64,000 nucleotides of DNA from CBDAKK01 sp965196605 (GTDB lineage Bacteria > Spirochaetota > Spirochaetia > WTKD01 > G963693115), in contig CBDAKK010000001.1 of NCBI GenBank assembly GCA_965196605.1, forward strand, positions 1 through 64,000, written 5' to 3'. Below, in pieces: positions 61,189 through 64,000 of this stretch (its first letter is position 1; the number at the start of each line of letters is the position of its first letter). Below the pieces are notes generated by a model. It was given only the letters and a program-made list of their open reading frames with translations. It had not been told where the DNA came from and searched no databases. The position numbers were made by a program, and so were the translations under genes.

Positions 61189-61968
61189 TTAATACGTAAT
61201 AAACCCCGTATCTATAAGTATCTTTCCCATGAGAAAATCTATCATGATAATGCTCACTGAAGAGACAACAACCGCAGTGGTCGTTGCTTTTCCAACACCG
61301 CGCGAGCTATGCTCACCTCTAAAACCGCAGTAGCAGCAAATGATGCAGACAACGATACCCATGACGAAAGCCTTGCTTATGCCTACAATGACTTCTTCAG
61401 GCGCCACGCGTTCAATCATGTATTGTATAGCAAAGGCACTTTCTATTTTTAACAAGCCAAAGACAATGAGCGCCGCGCCTAAAAGACCCGCTATGTTTGC
61501 AAATGCCGCCAAAACAGGAAACATGCACGCGCATGCTATAAGGCGAGGGCCTACAAGGTATTGAATGGGATGTATGCCCATGGTGCGCAATGCATTGAGC
61601 TGTTCGGTTATTTTCATGGTTCCAATTTGTGCCGTTATGGCAGACCCGTTTTTTGATATTATCATAAGCGCGGTGAAAAGCGGACCAATTTCGCGCGCAA
61701 ATATATGCGCTATGACGTTAGGCGCAAGTTCAGGCGCATTGAATTGATAAAGCTCGGTAGTAAGTTGCAAGGAAAATATAAAGCCCGTACCAATACTTGT
61801 AAGTGCCACTATGCCTATTGAAGCTATACCTATGGTATGCAATTGCGTCACGAAAAGACGTAAACGAAACGGCGGGGTAAAGGTGTACATAAGTGCCCGC
61901 GCCGCAAAAACGCTAAAATCACCTATAGTATAAAATATACTTTCTATTTTTAAGAATAAGCGTTTCAT
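61189..61968 (-). CDS. mlaE: MlaE-type ABC permease
   Basis: About 259 residues with five to six membrane segments. Family blocks are TTELYQFNAPELAPNVIAHI, FAREIGPLFTALMIISKNGS (the conserved R-E-x-G-P-x-x-T-A), AQIGTMKITEQLNALRTMGI, and a CCYCGFRGEHSSRGVGKATT loop near the C-terminus. It is the membrane subunit of the Mla lipid transporter. ATG 61968 has GGGGGT upstream; GTG 61980 is possible. Confidence 0.92.
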   Translation of the reverse strand: MKRLFLKIESIFYTIGDFSVFAARALMYTFTPPFRLRLFVTQLHTIGIASIGIVALTSIGTGFIFSLQLTTELYQFNAPELAPNVIAHIFAREIGPLFTALMIISKNGSAITAQIGTMKITEQLNALRTMGIHPIQYLVGPRLIACACMFPVLAAFANIAGLLGAALIVFGLLKIESAFAIQYMIERVAPEEVIVGISKAFVMGIVVCIICCYCGFRGEHSSRGVGKATTTAVVVSSVSIIMIDFLMGKILIDTGFITY

Positions 61969-62067
61969 GTACCCCCGCACTCTTCAACAATATTATTATC
62001 ATAGTACGAGCTATGTGAAAATACTACATAAAAATTTCTATGTGTCGATACTATGTAGAGAATAACC

Positions 62068-63657
62068 ATGAATGTATTTAAACATTGTATAATTTTTTGT
62101 GCTCTTGTGGCGGCGGCAAGTCTCATGCCCCTTGAAAAAGTGGTAGCACAAACTCAAGAAGAACTTAAGCTTCAAAGCATACAGGTTTCTTATAAAACTA
62201 CTGCAGGCGGGCGAGCATACGTTTTTATGACAGAGGCTCCCTCTTATGCTAAGACGTGGAAGCTATCAGTTACAGAACATAATGGAATTCGGCTCTTCTC
62301 AGACACCGGGCAAAATTGGAATGACGCGGGCTATGAGTGGATACCCAAAGCAGAAATCACCTTACATTCGGCAATATTTTACATCGTTACGATATCCTTC
62401 GTAAGCGAAGACAATCAAGTACTCTCAACAAAGTCATCAAAGTTTTTTATAAAGCAAGAAGTAATAAACAACAGAACGCCGCTTATATTCTTCCGAGGCA
62501 ATACCGTTATATATAGTTCTTCGCTGTACAACGAAAACACGGGAGGCGTTGAGGGACTTTTAGACTTTATAGTGGCGGAAGCAAACAATGAATATAAAGA
62601 GCGCAGCATTTTAGTACGCGGACACGCAGCCTTTGTGACACGCACCGTAGAAGAACGCCAAAAGGAACAAATAGAACTCCTCGCACTCTCAAATGACCGC
62701 GCCTTACAAGTAATTCAAGAACTTGCCAAGAGAAACGTAAATTCAGAGCGCATTATATACGAAGTACTCGGCGGTAGCGAAGAACTTTCTAAAGACCCAA
62801 GACAACTATGGAAAAACAGACGCGTTGAAATAATTTTTATGCCCAAAGAACGCAACGCATACATGAAAGAAAAAAACGAAACCGTCTACAAACAATTGCC
62901 CACTACACCCAGCACAACTACCACAGCGACACAAAAACCAAGGCTCATACCCCCTACTACAACCCCAACGGAAGAGACTACAGACAGCACAAGCAACACA
63001 AACGTTACCAATACTACGAATATCACACAAACAGAGCGCGATACAATTACAAAAAGTGAAATAGAAAACCCTGCCAGCACCCCCATGGTGGAAAAACAAC
63101 TCACAGAACAACAAGTAGAACCATGGCCGGATACGCCCATCATGAGCAAGGGCGTTTTAACCGCAAACGAACTCGCCGCATTTGTACTCTACAAAATACC
63201 CGCGCTTAATACTGAATACGTACGGCGTATAGCATCCTCATACGTACTAGAAGCAGCACGAGAAGGAGTGCACCATGACATTGCGTTTGCACAAATGCTT
63301 TTAGAAACCGATTATCTGCAATTCACCGGGACGCTACACAAAAACCAGTACAACTTTGCGGGCATAGGCAGCGTTGACAATAGGAAAGAAGGCAATTGGT
63401 TTGCTACAGAAACCATAGGCATTCGCGCACACATACAACACCTCAAAGGCTATGCCTCAAAAGCACCGCTACGAGGTAATTTAGTAGACCCGCGCTACCC
63501 CGTACTTGAATACAGCGGCTTGCTCGGCTCGGCTCCACTCGTAAGTTCACTCTCAGGGCGCTGGTCTGAAGAAACCGAGTACGGTACAAAAATACTGCGC
63601 ATGCTGAGACTCATGTATAATTTTGCAGACGCATGGCGCGAAGCCACTACCCAGTAA
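62068..63657 (+). CDS. Exported OmpA-like and glucosaminidase-type peptidoglycan hydrolase
   Basis: A 529-residue protein. A signal peptide (MNVFKHCIIFCALVAAASLM) is followed by a beta-rich domain, an OmpA-like peptidoglycan-binding region (about 160-265, ILVRGHAAFVTRTVEERQKE, then NRRVEIIF), a Thr/Pro-rich linker (about 285-350) and a C-terminal glucosaminidase domain (DIAFAQMLLETDYLQFTG, then NQYNFAGIG). It would cut glycan strands in the periplasm, producing fragments that the MurNAc cluster could use. It is divergent from mlaE. Confidence 0.86.
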   Translation: MNVFKHCIIFCALVAAASLMPLEKVVAQTQEELKLQSIQVSYKTTAGGRAYVFMTEAPSYAKTWKLSVTEHNGIRLFSDTGQNWNDAGYEWIPKAEITLHSAIFYIVTISFVSEDNQVLSTKSSKFFIKQEVINNRTPLIFFRGNTVIYSSSLYNENTGGVEGLLDFIVAEANNEYKERSILVRGHAAFVTRTVEERQKEQIELLALSNDRALQVIQELAKRNVNSERIIYEVLGGSEELSKDPRQLWKNRRVEIIFMPKERNAYMKEKNETVYKQLPTTPSTTTTATQKPRLIPPTTTPTEETTDSTSNTNVTNTTNITQTERDTITKSEIENPASTPMVEKQLTEQQVEPWPDTPIMSKGVLTANELAAFVLYKIPALNTEYVRRIASSYVLEAAREGVHHDIAFAQMLLETDYLQFTGTLHKNQYNFAGIGSVDNRKEGNWFATETIGIRAHIQHLKGYASKAPLRGNLVDPRYPVLEYSGLLGSAPLVSSLSGRWSEETEYGTKILRMLRLMYNFADAWREATTQ

Positions 63658-63659
63658 TG

Positions 63660-64000
63660 ATTGCACCCTTCCACATGGTGGAGAGCCCCCCCCACAACCC
63701 CTGTGGGATCAGACGCGATATTTGCATAAGTGCTTTGTGGGGGATCTGCCCCCACACCCCCGAGTATTAAGTAAACGCTTCTTGTACCGTCCGTGGCACG
63801 GGCGGCGCCTTTGGCTCTGGACTTTTTGCTTTGGCTCTTTTTTCATACTTGCACACATATCTATGTTATTATTGCTTTAGCTCACAGCATGCTTTTTGCT
63901 ATAAGCTCCATGTCTGTGTCGCACCGTCCATGGCGCTCCCTCAGCCCCATGATGTCGGCTCCATGTTAATTACACGGGACTCCATCCTGCTGCGCAGACA
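63660..64000. repeat. Modular intergenic repeat block 7, cut by the window edge
   Basis: This block starts just after the glucosaminidase stop, with a left-oriented G-rich hairpin at about 63737-63756 (GTGGGGGATCTGCCCCCAC). A module reading ATCTATGTTATTATTGCTTT (about 63851) matches about 18862 and 24178. The right boundary lies outside the window. No gene is seen. Confidence 0.65.

Overview
The window looks like a chromosome segment of a spirochaete, most likely a Treponema-like species. The basis is family recognition, not a database search: the lipoprotein types, a Bdr-like repeat coiled-coil protein, single-gene infC, a grpE-dnaK-dnaJ operon, secA with a SEC-C tail, and an MCE/Mla cassette. 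It splits into a transposable (Mu-like) prophage at about 1-18,800 and a housekeeping chromosome at about 18,800-64,000. No rRNA, tRNA or CRISPR array was found.

Prophage. An S24-type repressor (9775-10767, + strand) diverges from a leftward early operon (9643 down to 1). That operon carries small orphan genes, an AntA/AntB-type antirepressor, a winged-helix protein, a DUF3102 protein, a MuA-like DDE transposase, a MuB-like ATPase, DUF3164 and DUF4406 proteins, and a gene cut by the window edge. A lysis and packaging module, also leftward, lies at 18,622-11,881 in the Mu order: endolysin, holin, overlapping spanin-like pair, gp25, gp26, gp27, terminase, portal, gpF. It sits on the other side of the immunity region from the transposase, which is not the Mu arrangement. 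Between the two halves lie a frameshifted DUF3825 cargo gene and a short promoter-hairpin-T-run unit that looks like a small RNA. Two covarying copies of a structured RNA element lie in the early operon, and a 26-bp palindrome is shared inside two unrelated genes.

Chromosome. In order: xseA-xseB; a kelch-type lipoprotein with a C10 tract; a phytoene-desaturase-like oxidoreductase, shikimate-kinase-like protein and COG3014-type lipoprotein; rsmG; hpf; a LysE-type exporter; a methyltransferase with an in-frame TAG; lon; a VanY-type carboxypeptidase; infC; the 33-bp-repeat coiled-coil gene; a DUF5107 protein; dnaJ-dnaK-grpE; a MurNAc salvage cluster (sugar kinase, DUF1343/NamZ-like, sodium:solute symporter, RpiR regulator, murQ); nnr; a lipoprotein; secA; ribB-ribH; an M29 aminopeptidase; mlaE-mlaF-mlaD; and an OmpA/glucosaminidase protein. 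The glucosaminidase and carboxypeptidase could supply wall fragments that the MurNAc cluster uses.

Genes are separated by seven long gene-free blocks built from the same modules: G-rich hairpins, polypyrimidine hairpins and CCATGG palindromes. Several blocks are bounded by oppositely oriented copies of one G-rich hairpin, so they resemble non-autonomous mobile or REP-like units. Five genes are interrupted (portal, DUF3825, kelch, methyltransferase, DUF5107), which points to gene decay, phase variation or homopolymer assembly errors.
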